Source of the DNA: Frankiales bacterium
GTDB lineage: Bacteria > Actinomycetota > Actinomycetes > Mycobacteriales > SCTD01
DNA: 62,205 nt
Assembly (NCBI GenBank): GCA_025966135.1
Contig: JAOPVP010000028.1
Span: 1-62,205 of the forward strand
Direction: 5' to 3'
The notes below the pieces were generated by a model. It was given only the letters and a program-made list of their open reading frames with translations, made no database searches and had not been told where the DNA came from. The position numbers were made by a program, and so were the translations under genes. Shown here one piece after another: positions 41,859 to 51,557 of the stretch; position 1 is the stretch's first letter, and each line of letters starts with the position of its first letter.

Positions 41859-42602
41859 ATGGCGACCCTGGTGCTGCTCCGGCACGGCGAGAGCGAGTGG
41901 AACTCCAAGAACCTGTTCACCGGTTGGGTCGACGTCGATCTCACCGGGCTCGGCGAGGAGCAGGCACGCCTCGGCGGCCTGCAGCTCAAGGAGTCGGGCC
42001 TGCTCCCGACGGTGCTCCACACCTCGCTGCTCACCCGGGCGATCCGGACCTCCACCATCGCCCTCGAGGCCTGCGAGCGCTCCTGGGTCCCCGTCAGGCG
42101 GCACTGGCGACTCAACGAGCGCCATTACGGTGCGTTGCAGGGCAAGGACAAGAAGGAGACGCTCGCGATCTACGGCGAGGAGCAGTTCATGCTCTGGCGC
42201 CGTTCGTACGACGTCCCGCCGCCTCCGCTCGAGTCCGGGTCGGAGTGGGACAACGCCTCTGACCCCCGCTACGCCAAGCTCGCCCGCGACCTGGTGCCGG
42301 CCACCGAGTGCCTCGCCGACGTGGTCGACCGGCTGCTTCCCTACTGGTACGACGAGATCGTCCCTGACCTGCGCGCCGGCGAGACGGTGCTTGTCGCCGC
42401 CCACGGCAACTCGCTGCGGGCCCTGGTGATGCACCTCGACGGGCTGTCGCCCGAGCAGGTCGTGGAGCTCAACATCCCAACCGGCCAGCCGCTCCGGTAC
42501 GACCTGGACGACGACCTCCAGCCGGTCGTGCCGGGTGGTGCGTACCTCGACCCTGAGGCTGCTGCTGCTGCTGCCGCCGCCGTCGCCAACCAGGGTCGCT
42601 AG
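41859..42602 (+). CDS. gpmA: 2,3-bisphosphoglycerate-dependent phosphoglycerate mutase
   Basis: A 247-residue phosphoglycerate mutase (glycolysis: 3-PG to 2-PG). The active site [10 protein letters not shown] (phospho-His), [55 protein letters not shown] and [15 protein letters not shown] are all present. ATG at 41859 has GGGAGA nine bases upstream; ATG at 41850 is too close to it. The C-terminal Ala-rich tail ([15 protein letters not shown]) is extra to the catalytic core. Confidence 0.95.
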   Translation: MATLVLLRHGESEWNSKNLFTGWVDVDLTGLGEEQARLGGLQLKESGLLPTVLHTSLLTRAIRTSTIALEACERSWVPVRRHWRLNERHYGALQGKDKKETLAIYGEEQFMLWRRSYDVPPPPLESGSEWDNASDPRYAKLARDLVPATECLADVVDRLLPYWYDEIVPDLRAGETVLVAAHGNSLRALVMHLDGLSPEQVVELNIPTGQPLRYDLDDDLQPVVPGGAYLDPEAAAAAAAAVANQGR

Positions 42603-42624
42603 CTCTTCGCGAAGGGCCGGTGGC

Positions 42625-43422
42625 CTAGGCCTGGGCGGCGACCGTGGCCGGGTGCTGGGGGAGGCCGACGCGCTCGGTGCACAGGCGCACGAGCTCGGCG
42701 TAGGCCTCAGCCCCGATCAGCGCTGTGAGCTCGGGGCCGTAGGACACGACGACCGGGTCGGCGCCGACGTGCGCCTCGGGCGACGACGTGCACCACCAGT
42801 GCAGGTCCTCGCCGCCAGGCCCCCAGCCGCGACGGTCGAACTCCCCGAGCGTCGTCAGGGTCACCGTCGTCTCGTCGGGTCGCTCGACCACCTCTTGCAA
42901 CCGTCGTACGGGCAGCTGCCAGCAGACGTCGGGCTTGGTGTCGAGCGGGTGCAGCCCGATGCGCAGCGCCAAGGCGTGCAGGGAGCAGCCCTCGCCCCCC
43001 GGGAACCCAGGTCGGTTGAGGAAGATGCAGGCACCGTCGACGGTCCGGGTCTTGCGGGCCGGCTCGCCCTCGAGCTCGTCGGCGACCGACATACCCTTGC
43101 TGCGCCCGACTTCGGCGTACTGCCAGTCCTTCTTCTTCAGCATCTTGGCGAACTTGTGGACGCGCGCCTCATCCGCTTCGTCGCTGTAGAACGCGCCGTG
43201 GCTGCAGCAGCCGTCGTCGGCGCGGCCCTCGATGACGCCGTGGCAGCCGGCGCCGTAGATGCAGGTCCACGAAGACATCAGCCAGGTCAGGTCGGCGCGG
43301 ATGACCTGGGTGGGGTCGGACGGGTCGGTGAACTCGACGAAGTCCCGGGGGAAGTCGGGCTCCACCTCGCGCAGTCGGGGCATCCCGAGATCTGACGTGG
43401 TCACAGCAGCTGTCTTTGTCAC
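42625..43422 (-). CDS. conserved cysteine-rich protein of unknown function
   Basis: About 265 residues from GTG 43422. Many cysteines are clustered: [35 protein letters not shown] in the first third, then [37 protein letters not shown] and [12 protein letters not shown]. The set could ligate zinc or an iron-sulfur cluster. It is similar to a streptomycete protein encoded near gpmA (from memory). It converges on gpmA with a 22-bp gap. Function is unknown. Confidence 0.72.
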   Translation of the reverse strand: MTKTAAVTTSDLGMPRLREVEPDFPRDFVEFTDPSDPTQVIRADLTWLMSSWTCIYGAGCHGVIEGRADDGCCSHGAFYSDEADEARVHKFAKMLKKKDWQYAEVGRSKGMSVADELEGEPARKTRTVDGACIFLNRPGFPGGEGCSLHALALRIGLHPLDTKPDVCWQLPVRRLQEVVERPDETTVTLTTLGEFDRRGWGPGGEDLHWWCTSSPEAHVGADPVVVSYGPELTALIGAEAYAELVRLCTERVGLPQHPATVAAQA

Positions 43423-43509
43423 AGTGCCTTCACCGGTCGCAGTTCCACCCGACGAGCCTAGCCCTGGTGCGGCGCGGGAAGCCGCCCGGCGACGTACGCT
43501 CCCGGGGCG

Positions 43510-44343
43510 ATGACCGACATGTCGAGCAGACCGGTACGCGTTCCCACCGCGCGGGTGGCCCTGTCGACTGCCTCCGCCTACCCGGAGTCGACGGCGAACG
43601 CCTTCGAGATGGCGGCCCGGTTGGGCTACGACGGCGTCGAGGTGATGGTCTGGACCGACCCGGTGAGCCAGGACATCGATGCCCTCGAGCGGCTGTCGGA
43701 CTACCACCAGGTGCCGATCCTGGCGATCCACGCGCCGTGCCTGATCATCACCCAGCGGGTCTGGGGCAACGACCCGTGGATCAAGCTGGTGAAGGCCAAG
43801 GACGCGGCCGAGCGGCTCGGCGCCGAGACGGTGGTGGTGCACCCGCCGTTCCGGTGGCAGCGCGACTACGTGCGACAGTTCGTCGGCGGCATCCAGCAGA
43901 TGGAGTCCGAGACCGACGTCCGCTTCGCGGTGGAGAACATGTTCCCGCTACGGGCCCGGGGTCGGGAGATCTCGCCGTACGGGCTGGACTGGGACCCGAC
44001 GCAGGAGGGCTTCCTCGACTTCACGCTGGACCTGTCGCACACGTCGGTGTCTCGGAGCGACGCGATGGCGCTGCGCCGGTCGATGGGTGAGCGCCTCACC
44101 CACGTCCACATCGCCGACGGCCTGGGTTCGGCCCGAGACGAGCACCTGATACCGGGCCGCGGGGACCAGCCCTGCGCGGAGCTGCTCGAAGGCCTGGCCC
44201 GCGAGGACTTCGGCGGGCTGGTGGTCGTCGAGGTCAACACCCGCGGGTGCGAGGACCGGGACGACCGCGAGGCCGACCTCGCGGAGGCCCTCGCCTTCAC
44301 CCGCCTCAACCTCGTCGCCCCGGCGGACGCATGGCCGCAGTAG
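43510..44343 (+). CDS. sugar phosphate isomerase/epimerase family TIM-barrel protein
   Basis: A 277-residue AP-endonuclease-2/xylose-isomerase-like TIM barrel. Metal-ligand positions are visible: [10 protein letters not shown] (Glu), AIHAPCL (His), VVVHPPF (His), RFAVENMFP (Glu), TLDLSHTS (Asp, His), HVHIADGLG (His) and VVVEVNT (Glu). The full ligand set suggests an active metal-dependent isomerase or hydrolase. It overlaps the methyltransferase gene by 13 bases. Substrate unknown. Confidence 0.85.
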   Translation: MTDMSSRPVRVPTARVALSTASAYPESTANAFEMAARLGYDGVEVMVWTDPVSQDIDALERLSDYHQVPILAIHAPCLIITQRVWGNDPWIKLVKAKDAAERLGAETVVVHPPFRWQRDYVRQFVGGIQQMESETDVRFAVENMFPLRARGREISPYGLDWDPTQEGFLDFTLDLSHTSVSRSDAMALRRSMGERLTHVHIADGLGSARDEHLIPGRGDQPCAELLEGLAREDFGGLVVVEVNTRGCEDRDDREADLAEALAFTRLNLVAPADAWPQ

Positions 44344-45065
44344 ACCGGCCCGGTTCGCCGACCGCGTTCGAAGAGGTCGTCGACGACTACGACGCCGCCC
44401 GCCCGCACTACCCCCAGGCCCTGTACGACGTGCTGCCGCCGCTCGGGGCGGTTCTCGAGCTCGGCGCCGGCACCGGCATCGCGTCGGCGTGCCTGGCACG
44501 GCTGGCCCGGTCGTTGGTGGTCACCGACCTCGGGCCCCGGATGCTGGCCCGCGGGCTGACGAAGCACACCTGGCCCGGGGTGCGCTGCCGGGCTGAGGCC
44601 CTGCCGTTCCGGGACGGGTCCTTCGACTCCGTCTGCGGCGCCCAGATGTGGCACTGGACCGCAGATCCCGCCGCTGCCGAGGTCGCTCGGGTGCTGCGCC
44701 CTGACGGGCGGTTGCTGCTGTGGTGGAACGAGGTCTCCTCCGACGCACCGTGGTGGCTCAGGCAGCAGGAGCGGCTGGAGGCCGGCAACCCGCACTACCA
44801 CCGCGACTACCGGTTGCGGGACTACGCGGCGGAGGTGGGTGCGCCGTTCGCGTGGACAGAGCCGATCGTGTTGCCCTGGACCCGAACGCTGTCCCTGGAC
44901 GTCTACGAGCGCTGGCTCCGCTCCAAGTCCTACGTGCAGGAGCTGTCCGACTTCGAGGGCTTCGTCGCGGCCAGCCGTGCCGACCTGCTCGAGGCCTTCC
45001 CCCACGGTCAGGTCGTGGAGCCGTTCCAGACCCGTCTCTGGGTCCTGTCCAAGGAGCAGCCGTGA
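44331..45065 (+). CDS. class I SAM-dependent methyltransferase
   Basis: A 244-residue methyltransferase starting at ATG 44331 inside the upstream gene. SAM motif I is [12 protein letters not shown], followed by [31 protein letters not shown] (motif IV) and [14 protein letters not shown] (motif V). This is the Methyltransf_11 or UbiE-like pattern. Its stop overlaps the dehalogenase start. Substrate unknown. Confidence 0.87.
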   Translation: MAAVDRPGSPTAFEEVVDDYDAARPHYPQALYDVLPPLGAVLELGAGTGIASACLARLARSLVVTDLGPRMLARGLTKHTWPGVRCRAEALPFRDGSFDSVCGAQMWHWTADPAAAEVARVLRPDGRLLLWWNEVSSDAPWWLRQQERLEAGNPHYHRDYRLRDYAAEVGAPFAWTEPIVLPWTRTLSLDVYERWLRSKSYVQELSDFEGFVAASRADLLEAFPHGQVVEPFQTRLWVLSKEQP

Positions 45066-45961
45066 AGGTCCTGCGCGCCCCCGACTCCTGTTTCGAGGCA
45101 GTCCCCGACTTCCCGTGGGAGCCGCGTTATGCGGCTGCTTCGGAGGGGCTGCGGATGGCCTACATCGACGAGGGAACCGGCCCGGTCGTGCTGCTGCTGC
45201 ACGGTGAACCGTCGTGGTCGTTCCTCTACCGGAAGATGATCCCGCGGTTCCTCGAGGCCGGTTGCCGGGTCGTCGCTCCTGACCTCATCGGCTTCGGTCG
45301 CTCCGACAAGCCGGGGGCTGTCGAGGACTACAGCTACGCCGGTCACGTTGAGTGGCTGCGGTCGGTGCTCTTCGACGCGCTCGACCTGACTGACATCACC
45401 TTGGTCTGCCAGGACTGGGGCGGGCTGCTCGGGATCCGGCTGGCGGCTGAACACCCGTCGCGGTTCGCCCGGATCGCGGCGGCCAACACCGGGCTGCCCG
45501 ACGGCCGGCGCAAGCTGCCCCAGGCCTGGTGGAAGTTCCGCGACTTCGTGGCCCGCACCGAGGACCTTCCCATCGGCTTCCTCGTCAGCGCCGCCGTGGT
45601 CGACCCGATGCCGGCCGAGGTGGCGGCGGCCTACGAGGCGCCGTTCCCAGATCCGTCGTACAAGCACGGCGCACGCGCCTTCCCGGACCTGATCCCACAG
45701 GACCCCGACAACCCGGCGACCCCGGCGAACCAACGGGCCTGGGAGGTGATGGAGCGGTGGGACAAGCCCTTCCTGTGCGCCTTCTCCGACTCCGACCCCA
45801 TCACCGCCGGTGGCGAGCGGATGCTGATCGGCAAGATCCCGGGGGCTGCGGGCCAGCCGCACACGACGATCGAGGGTGCCGGCCACTTCCTGCAGGAGGA
45901 CCGCGGTCCCGAGCTCGCCACGGTCGTCCTCGACTGGATGCGGGGCTTGCGCGCCCTCTGA
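45062..45961 (+). CDS. haloalkane dehalogenase
   Basis: A 299-residue alpha/beta hydrolase of the haloalkane dehalogenase family from GTG 45062. It has HGEPSWSFLYRKMIP (oxyanion and first halide-binding region), the nucleophile elbow CQDWGGLLG with Asp followed by the halide-binding Trp, and the catalytic His in IEGAGHFLQED. These enzymes hydrolyse carbon-halogen bonds, or in some members serve other esters. It ends a coupled trio with the isomerase and methyltransferase and is followed by repeat copy B. Confidence 0.85.
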   Translation: MKVLRAPDSCFEAVPDFPWEPRYAAASEGLRMAYIDEGTGPVVLLLHGEPSWSFLYRKMIPRFLEAGCRVVAPDLIGFGRSDKPGAVEDYSYAGHVEWLRSVLFDALDLTDITLVCQDWGGLLGIRLAAEHPSRFARIAAANTGLPDGRRKLPQAWWKFRDFVARTEDLPIGFLVSAAVVDPMPAEVAAAYEAPFPDPSYKHGARAFPDLIPQDPDNPATPANQRAWEVMERWDKPFLCAFSDSDPITAGGERMLIGKIPGAAGQPHTTIEGAGHFLQEDRGPELATVVLDWMRGLRAL

Positions 45962-45969
45962 ACGCCCCG

Positions 45970-46019
45970 TTACGTCTGCTCGTCCGTGCGGCCGACGTGT
46001 GCAGGGGAGCAGACGCAAG
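45970..46019. repeat. 50-bp inverted-repeat element, copy B
   Basis: TTACGTCTGCTC opens the element and GAGCAGACGCAAG closes it, around GTGCGGCCGACGTGTGC. It lies between two convergent genes (dehalogenase plus, flavoprotein minus), so it can act as a bidirectional terminator. It is the same element as at 39191 and 53593. Confidence 0.85.
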
Positions 46020-46025
46020 CGGGGG

Positions 46026-47078
46026 TCAGCGGAGCTCGAGCACGCCCGACGACGGGCGGCGGGGGCCGCCGCGCGACAGCCACGCGCCCAGGCCCGGTGC
46101 GCGGAAGGCGCCGGCCAGCACGGCGTCGCGCACAGCGGACCCGTGCTGGGCCTGCAGCACCGCGCCGACGAGCAGCGACAGCCGGGTCATCTCGCGGACG
46201 TGCGGTGCCCGTAGCCGTTGGTACTCCGCGACCCGACCGGCGGGCAGCAGCGCCCCGAGCGCCCAGGCATCCCGGATCCCGGCACCGAGCCCCTGGCCGG
46301 CGAACGGCGGCATCGTGTGTGCCGCGTCGCCCGCGAGCAGCACCCGCCCGTTGGCCCACGAAGCCGCTCGGCGGGCACCGAAGCGGTACTCGACGGACCG
46401 CACGACCTCGAGCGGGACAACCGGCGCCACCGCCCCCGGGCGCAGCAGGAACTCCCACCGGTGCCCGCCCGGCATCGGCATGTCGACGGACGGCATCGCC
46501 GGGTCACAGGTGTAGGTGAAGCCGTCGTGGAAGGAGCCGACCGTGTCGACGACCAGCCACCGTTGGGCCAGATCCCTTCCGTGCCAGGCGATCCCGGTCA
46601 GCCGTCGGACCGCGGACCCCGCGCCGTCACACCCCACCAGCCAGGACGCCCGCACTCGCTCGGAAGACCCCAACCTCACCGTCACCCCCGAGGCGTCCTG
46701 CTCCAACCCGGTGACCTCGGTGCCCAGCCTGACGGGGCAGGTCAGCGCCTGCCGCAACGACGCCTCCAACGAGGGCTGGTGGAAGAAGGCAAGCCCGCAG
46801 TAGCCCCGAGCAGACGAGGGAAACAGGATCCGTCCCAGTTCCCGGGCGCCGGACACGAAGCGCACCTCCCGGTGATGGAGCATCGGGGCGAGGACCCCAG
46901 GGACGGTGCGGTCCAGCAGCTCCTGCACCTCGTCGTCCGCCGCGATCGCCCGGGGCAGGGGGTAGACCGAGGAGGAGCGCTCGACGACGAGCACCGACAT
47001 CCCGGCCGCGGTGAGGCGCAACGCGAGCACGGCACCCACCGGGCCGAGGCCCGCGACGACGACGTCGTACCGCTGCAT
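46026..47078 (-). CDS. FAD-dependent hydroxylase (MhpA/UbiH-like)
   Basis: A 350-residue class A flavin monooxygenase: Rossmann GxGxxG as VVVAGLGPVGAVLALRL, the ASWLVGCDGAGSAVRR DG motif and the GD motif GRVLLAGDAAHTMPPFAGQGLGAGIRDAWAL. This pattern fits aromatic ring hydroxylases such as MhpA. ATG at 47078 is only 20 bp from the divergent proline dehydrogenase start, so the promoters must overlap the genes. The C-terminus is shorter than that of full-length MhpA. Confidence 0.85.
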   Translation of the reverse strand: MQRYDVVVAGLGPVGAVLALRLTAAGMSVLVVERSSSVYPLPRAIAADDEVQELLDRTVPGVLAPMLHHREVRFVSGARELGRILFPSSARGYCGLAFFHQPSLEASLRQALTCPVRLGTEVTGLEQDASGVTVRLGSSERVRASWLVGCDGAGSAVRRLTGIAWHGRDLAQRWLVVDTVGSFHDGFTYTCDPAMPSVDMPMPGGHRWEFLLRPGAVAPVVPLEVVRSVEYRFGARRAASWANGRVLLAGDAAHTMPPFAGQGLGAGIRDAWALGALLPAGRVAEYQRLRAPHVREMTRLSLLVGAVLQAQHGSAVRDAVLAGAFRAPGLGAWLSRGGPRRPSSGVLELR

Positions 47079-47097
47079 GAGGACTAGCCTTCCCGAC

Positions 47098-48018
47098 GTG
47101 CTCCGACAGGTCATCCTCGCCGCCTCCCGCAGCGCGGCCACCCGCCACCTGGTGGAACGCGTGCCGGTCAGCCGGGCGGTGGTGCACCGCTTCGTGCCGG
47201 GAGCCTCGGTGGATGACGCCGTGCGAGCCACCCGTGAGCTGGTGGGCACCGGTCGCACGGTCACCCTCGACCACCTCGGCGAGGACACCCGCGACGCCGG
47301 CCAGGCCATGGCGACCGTCAAGGCCTACGTCGAGCTGCTGGAACATTTGCACGACGCCGGTCTGACCCAGGGTGGCCGGGCCGAGGTCAGCGTGAAGCTG
47401 TCGGCTGTCGGCCAGGCCCTCGACGAGAACCTCGCGCGCGAAGGCGCCACCCTCATCTGCGAGGCCGCCAAGAGCGCGGGTACGACGGTGACGCTCGACA
47501 TGGAGGACCACACCACCACCGACTCCACCCTGGGCATCCTTCGGGAGCTGCGGAAGGACTTCCCGACGACGGGGGCGGTGCTGCAGGCCTACCTGCGCCG
47601 CACCGAGGCGGACTGCCGCGACCTGGCCGTCGCGGGTTCCCGGGTGCGGTTGTGCAAGGGCGCCTACAAGGAGCCGGCGTCGGTGGCGTTCCAGAACAAG
47701 CACGACGTGGACAACAGCTACGTCCGCTGCCTGACAGTCCTCTTCCAGGGCGACGGGTATCCCATGGTGGCCTCCCACGACCCGCGGATGATCGCCATCG
47801 CGGGCGAGCTGGCCAGGGCCCGGGCCAAGGGCAGCTACGAGTACCAGATGCTGTTCGGGATCCGTTCCGCCGAGCAGCAGCGACTCGCGGCCGCCGGGGA
47901 AACGGTGCGCGTCTACGTGCCGTACGGCGACGAGTGGTACGGATACTTCATGCGCCGCCTCGCCGAACGCCCTGCCAACGTCGCCTTCTTCCTGCGCGCC
48001 CTGGCCTCCCGCTCATGA
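47098..48018 (+). CDS. proline dehydrogenase
   Basis: A 306-residue monofunctional proline dehydrogenase, which oxidises L-proline to pyrroline-5-carboxylate with FAD. VILAASRS, VTLDHLGEDTRD, VSVKLSAVG, VTLDMEDHTTTD, QAYLRRTEADC, RLCKGAYKEP, MVASHDPRMI and YVPYGDEWYGYFMRRLAERPAN (substrate-binding) match the family. GTG at 47098 is preceded by TAGCCT eight bases upstream, so the mRNA may be leaderless. It overlaps proC by four bases. Confidence 0.93.
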   Translation: MLRQVILAASRSAATRHLVERVPVSRAVVHRFVPGASVDDAVRATRELVGTGRTVTLDHLGEDTRDAGQAMATVKAYVELLEHLHDAGLTQGGRAEVSVKLSAVGQALDENLAREGATLICEAAKSAGTTVTLDMEDHTTTDSTLGILRELRKDFPTTGAVLQAYLRRTEADCRDLAVAGSRVRLCKGAYKEPASVAFQNKHDVDNSYVRCLTVLFQGDGYPMVASHDPRMIAIAGELARARAKGSYEYQMLFGIRSAEQQRLAAAGETVRVYVPYGDEWYGYFMRRLAERPANVAFFLRALASRS

Positions 48019-48815
48019 CGACATTCGCGTTGGTCGGAGTGGGCAAGCTGGGCGAGGCTCTCCTGTCCGGTCTGCTGCGCTCCGGTCGTCCCAAGGAGCA
48101 GGTCATCGCGGCCGAGCGGTACGAGATCCGGGCCAAGGAGATCTCCGACCTGTACGGCGTCCGGACCGCCACCCCGGTCGAGGCGGTCGCGGAGGCCGAC
48201 GTGGTCCTGCTGGCCGTGAAGCCGCAGGACATGCGGACAGCCCTGCGGGACCTCGCGCCCGGTGTCAGGCCACAGACGCTGGTCGTGTCCATGGCCGCCG
48301 GCATCACGACCGCGGTCCTCGAGGAGGAGCTGCCCGCCGGCACCCACGTCGTCCGGGTCATGACCAACACCCCGGTCTTCGTCGACGAGGCGATGTCGGC
48401 GATCTCCCCTGGGACGCACGCGACCGAGGAGCACCTGGCCCTGGTAGAGGACCTGCTGCGACCGGTCGGTCGGGTCATCCGCGTGCCGGAGCACCAGCAA
48501 GACGCGGTCACAGCGCTGTCGGGCAGCGGTCCCGGCTACTTCTTCTACTTCGTCGAGGCGATGATCGACGCCGGCATCCTGCTCGGCCTGCCGCGGGCTG
48601 TGGCGGCCGAGCTCATCGTGCAGACAGCTGTCGGCTCGGCCAAGATGCTGCAGGAGTCCGACGAGCACCCGGTGGTGCTGCGCGAGGCCGTGATGTCACC
48701 GGCCGGCACGACCATCAGTGCGATCCGCGTCATGGAGGACCACGGGGTCCGGGCGGCCATGCTCGCCGCCCTCGAGGCGGCGCGGGACCGGTCCAGGGAG
48801 CTCGCCGGCGGCTGA
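48015..48815 (+). CDS. proC: pyrroline-5-carboxylate reductase
   Basis: A 266-residue ProC, the last step of proline synthesis, using NAD(P)H. It has the dinucleotide motif VGVGKLGEALLSGLL, VVLLAVKPQDM, RVMTNTPVFVDEAMSAI, ALSGSGPGYFFYFVEAMIDAGILLGL and the C-terminal VMSPAGTTISAIRVMEDHGVRAAM, the ProC signature. ATG 48015 lies in an ATGA overlap with proline dehydrogenase. Coupling of opposing proline enzymes suggests turnover or redox cycling. Confidence 0.95.
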   Translation: MTTFALVGVGKLGEALLSGLLRSGRPKEQVIAAERYEIRAKEISDLYGVRTATPVEAVAEADVVLLAVKPQDMRTALRDLAPGVRPQTLVVSMAAGITTAVLEEELPAGTHVVRVMTNTPVFVDEAMSAISPGTHATEEHLALVEDLLRPVGRVIRVPEHQQDAVTALSGSGPGYFFYFVEAMIDAGILLGLPRAVAAELIVQTAVGSAKMLQESDEHPVVLREAVMSPAGTTISAIRVMEDHGVRAAMLAALEAARDRSRELAGG

Positions 48816-48844
48816 CGACCCTGCGGAGGTGGCACGCTGGGGGC

Positions 48845-50032
48845 GTGAGCGACAGCACCCTGGTGGTCTGGGACGACGGCCTCAGCAGCTACGACTTCGG
48901 CCGGGACCACCCCATGCAGCCGATCCGCCTCGACCTGACGATGGCCCTGGCCCGCCAGCTCGGTGTCCTGGACACCGCCGGCGTGGAGGTCCGGGCGCCG
49001 CAGCCTGCCGCCGACGACGTCCTCGCGCTCGTACACGACCCCCTGTACGTCGCGTCCGTCCGGCGCGCTCCCGACGACCTGCTCGGGCGGCTGTCCCTGC
49101 GCTGGGGGCTGGGGACCGCTGACAACCCGGTCTTCCCGCACATGCACGAGGTGTCCGCTCTGGTCACCGGGGCGTCGGTCGACGCCGCCCGCGCGGTCTG
49201 GGAGGGCACCCACCAGCACGCGGTGAACATCTCCGGCGGGCTGCACCATGCGATGCGGGACCGGGCCTCGGGCTTCTGCGTCTACGACGACCCGGCGGTC
49301 GCCATCGCCTGGCTGCTCGCCAGCGGCGCGCAGCGGGTCGCGTACGTGGACGTCGACGTCCACCACGGCGACGGCGTGCAGGCCGCCTTCTACGACGACC
49401 CACGGGTCCTCACGGTGTCGCTGCACGAGAGCGGACGCACGCTCTTCCCCGGCACCGGCTGGGCGTCCGAGAGCGGTACCGGGGACGGCGTCGGGACCTG
49501 CGTCAACGTCCCGCTCCCGGCCGGCACCGGCGACGCCTTCTGGCTGCGGGCGTTCGACGCCGTGGTCCCATCCGTGCTGCGGGCCTTCGGGCCGCAGGTG
49601 CTGGTCACCCAGCACGGCTGTGACACCCACGCCCTGGACCCGCTGGCCAACCTGCGGCTGAGCATCGACGGGCAGCGGGTCGCCTGCGGCGCGCTGCACC
49701 GGCTCGCGCACGAGCTCTGCGGCGGACGCTGGCTCGCCCTGGGAGGCGGTGGGTACGAGCCGGTCCAGGTCGTGCCGCGGGCCTGGACCCACCTGCTTGC
49801 CGAGGCCGCTGGGATCCGGGTCGACGGCGCCACCCCCGACGACTGGCGGGCTGAGGCTGCCGAGCGTGGCCATGAGCCGGCCCCGACCTCGCTGACCGAC
49901 GGAGCCCCCGCGCTGTGGACGCCCTGGGAGGGCGGTCACGGCAACGACGACCCGGTCGACCGGTCGGTGCTCGCCACCAGGCAGGAGATCTTCCCCCTCC
50001 TCGGCCTCGACCCACTGGTGGCGGCCGGCTGA
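48845..50032 (+). CDS. AcuC/histone deacetylase-family protein
   Basis: A 395-residue arginase/deacetylase-fold protein of the AcuC type, a zinc-dependent lysine or polyamine deacetylase. Family motifs include DHPMQPIRLDLT, NISGGLHHAMRDRASGFCVYDDPAVAI (active-site His pair), VAYVDVDVHHGDGVQAAFYDD (zinc ligands Asp-x-His), TGDAFWLRAFDAVV, QHGCDTHALDPLA (Asp ligand) and GGGGYEP (Tyr). All catalytic positions appear intact. GTG at 48845 starts it, 29 bases after proC. Its targets, perhaps acetyl-CoA synthetase, are unknown. Confidence 0.9.
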   Translation: MSDSTLVVWDDGLSSYDFGRDHPMQPIRLDLTMALARQLGVLDTAGVEVRAPQPAADDVLALVHDPLYVASVRRAPDDLLGRLSLRWGLGTADNPVFPHMHEVSALVTGASVDAARAVWEGTHQHAVNISGGLHHAMRDRASGFCVYDDPAVAIAWLLASGAQRVAYVDVDVHHGDGVQAAFYDDPRVLTVSLHESGRTLFPGTGWASESGTGDGVGTCVNVPLPAGTGDAFWLRAFDAVVPSVLRAFGPQVLVTQHGCDTHALDPLANLRLSIDGQRVACGALHRLAHELCGGRWLALGGGGYEPVQVVPRAWTHLLAEAAGIRVDGATPDDWRAEAAERGHEPAPTSLTDGAPALWTPWEGGHGNDDPVDRSVLATRQEIFPLLGLDPLVAAG

Positions 50033-50181
50033 CCGCCGTACCCGGTTGTCTCGCGGACTAGGCCGAATGGGTGACTACCTGCGTCCCACCTGTCCCGATA
50101 CGATCACAGGGCACGTGCGTGTCCAGTGCCTCGGTGGGGAAGCCGAGAGCCGCGACGCGTGCCGACAGGTGTGTGCCAGCC

Positions 50182-50379
50182 ATGACGTCCAGCAACCTCT
50201 CTGAGATCAAGTTTCTCACCGTGGCCGAGGTGGCCGCCGTGATGCGCGTGTCGCGGATGACTGTGTACCGCCTCGTCCACGCCGGCGAGCTCGCCAGCGT
50301 CCGGGTCGGACGGTCCTTCCGGGTCCCCGAGAACGCCGTCCACGACTACCTCCGCCGGGCCTTCACCGAGGCCGGCTGA
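50182..50379 (+). CDS. small BldC-family DNA-binding protein (BdtA-like)
   Basis: A 65-residue helix-turn-helix protein of the excisionase/BldC type: FLTVAEVAAVMRVSRMTVYRLVHAGELASVRVGRSFRVPENAVHDYLR. From memory it is closer to the streptomycete BdtA-type protein (SCO3328) than to BldC itself, and like BdtA it sits next to the bS22 gene. Such proteins bind direct repeats and act in development. ATG at 50182 gives the usual family length. Confidence 0.85.
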   Translation: MTSSNLSEIKFLTVAEVAAVMRVSRMTVYRLVHAGELASVRVGRSFRVPENAVHDYLRRAFTEAG

Positions 50380-50431
50380 CCGCGTCCCCTAGACTCAGCC
50401 CTTCCATACACGATCTGAGCAGGGGTTCCTC

Positions 50432-50530
50432 GTGGGTTCCGTCATCAAGAAGCGCCGCAAGCGGATGGCCAAGAAGAAGCACCGCAAGCTGCTGAAGAAG
50501 ACCCGCGTCCAGCGCCGCAACAAGAAGTAG
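50432..50530 (+). CDS. small ribosomal protein bS22
   Basis: A 32-residue, extremely basic peptide from GTG 50432: [18 protein letters not shown] at the N-terminus, then [13 protein letters not shown]. It matches bS22, the actinobacterial 30S protein (AURKAIP1/COX24-type) seen in mycobacterial ribosomes. It is too short for ordinary gene finders. GAGCAGGGG upstream may serve as ribosome site. It lies 52 bp after the BdtA-like gene. Confidence 0.9.
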   Translation: MGSVIKKRRKRMAKKKHRKLLKKTRVQRRNKK

Positions 50531-50599
50531 CCTCGTGCGCGGACCGGTGACCTCCTCTCGGTGGGAGACGGGTCGTGGTCCGTCTGCGAGGGAGAGCCC

Positions 50600-51472
50600 G
50601 TGTTCCTGACGTTCCTGTCCGATCTGGGTTACGAGGACGCGTCACTCGGTGTCTGCAAGGGCGTCATCGCCCGCATCGCACCTGACGTGACGGTCGTCGA
50701 CGTGCTGCACCTGGTGCACGCCCAGGATGTGGAGCAGGGTGCGGGTGTGCTCGCTAACGCCGTGCCGTACCTCCCGGCGCCCGCCGTGCACCTGGCCCTC
50801 GTCGACCCTTTCCGGACCCTGCCCGCCCGCGGCATCGCGGTGCGCACCGCGGATGGTTCGACGTTCGTCGCACCCGACAACGGGCTCACCAGCCAGGCCT
50901 GGAAGCCCGCGGGTGGTGCGGTGGCCGCATACGTCCTCGACGACCCGACGCTGTGGCTGCCCGACGCCGCGCGCACCTTCCGCGCCCGGGACGTCTTCTC
51001 GCCGGTGGCGGCCCGCCTCGCCGCGGGGCTCCCCATCGAGCGGGTGGGCACCGCGATCCCGGTCGCGGAGCTCGAGCGCCTCGAGCTCCGGCCGCCGGCG
51101 ATCGACGACGACCACGTGCACGCCGAGGTCGAGCAGGTCGACCACTTCGGCAACCTGACTCTCAACGTTCAGCGCCAGCACCTCGAGGCGGCCGGTATCC
51201 AGCTCGGTGACGACGTCGAGCTGCGCTGCGGCGGCAAGACGCTGAGCGTCCGCTTCACCCTCACGTACGGCGAGGTCCCGCGTGGCCGCCTAGCCCTGTG
51301 CGAGGACTCCTTTCGAACCATCACGGTGGCCGTCAACCAGGGCAGCGCTGCGACGGCGTTGCGAGCCCGCCGGGCAGACCCGATCGTCATCGCCCGCAAG
51401 CATGTCGAGGCGCCGGCCTCCAACGGGCCGGTGCGGCTCTACAGCCAGGCGCCCTCGACCGCCACGGCGTGA
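50600..51472 (+). CDS. SAM hydrolase (DUF62, SAM hydroxide adenosyltransferase)
   Basis: A 290-residue DUF62 enzyme, which cleaves S-adenosylmethionine with water to adenosine and methionine. FLSDLGYEDASLGVCKGVIARIAPDVTVVDVLH (N-terminal Asp region), VDPFRTLPARGIAVRTADGSTFVAPDNGLTS and QVDHFGNLTLN with the FGN motif are visible. It lacks the 23-residue loop typical of the fluorinase. GTG at 50600 has GAGGGAGA upstream. Confidence 0.88.
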   Translation: MFLTFLSDLGYEDASLGVCKGVIARIAPDVTVVDVLHLVHAQDVEQGAGVLANAVPYLPAPAVHLALVDPFRTLPARGIAVRTADGSTFVAPDNGLTSQAWKPAGGAVAAYVLDDPTLWLPDAARTFRARDVFSPVAARLAAGLPIERVGTAIPVAELERLELRPPAIDDDHVHAEVEQVDHFGNLTLNVQRQHLEAAGIQLGDDVELRCGGKTLSVRFTLTYGEVPRGRLALCEDSFRTITVAVNQGSAATALRARRADPIVIARKHVEAPASNGPVRLYSQAPSTATA

Positions 51473-51557
51473 GCCGGCCCACTGACGCGAGACTGATCCG
51501 GATGGCGTACTGACCGGTAGAGTCGGGGCTTCGAAGCGACCTGCGAGGAGCGTCCCC

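Noticed and set aside
42603..42624. Palindrome CTTCGCGAAG between gpmA and its convergent neighbour as a terminator
   Set aside because: Only 10 bp with no loop, too weak to support a call.
50182..50379. Naming the small HTH protein bldC
   Set aside because: The remembered BldC sequence differs clearly. This one fits the BdtA-type paralog better.
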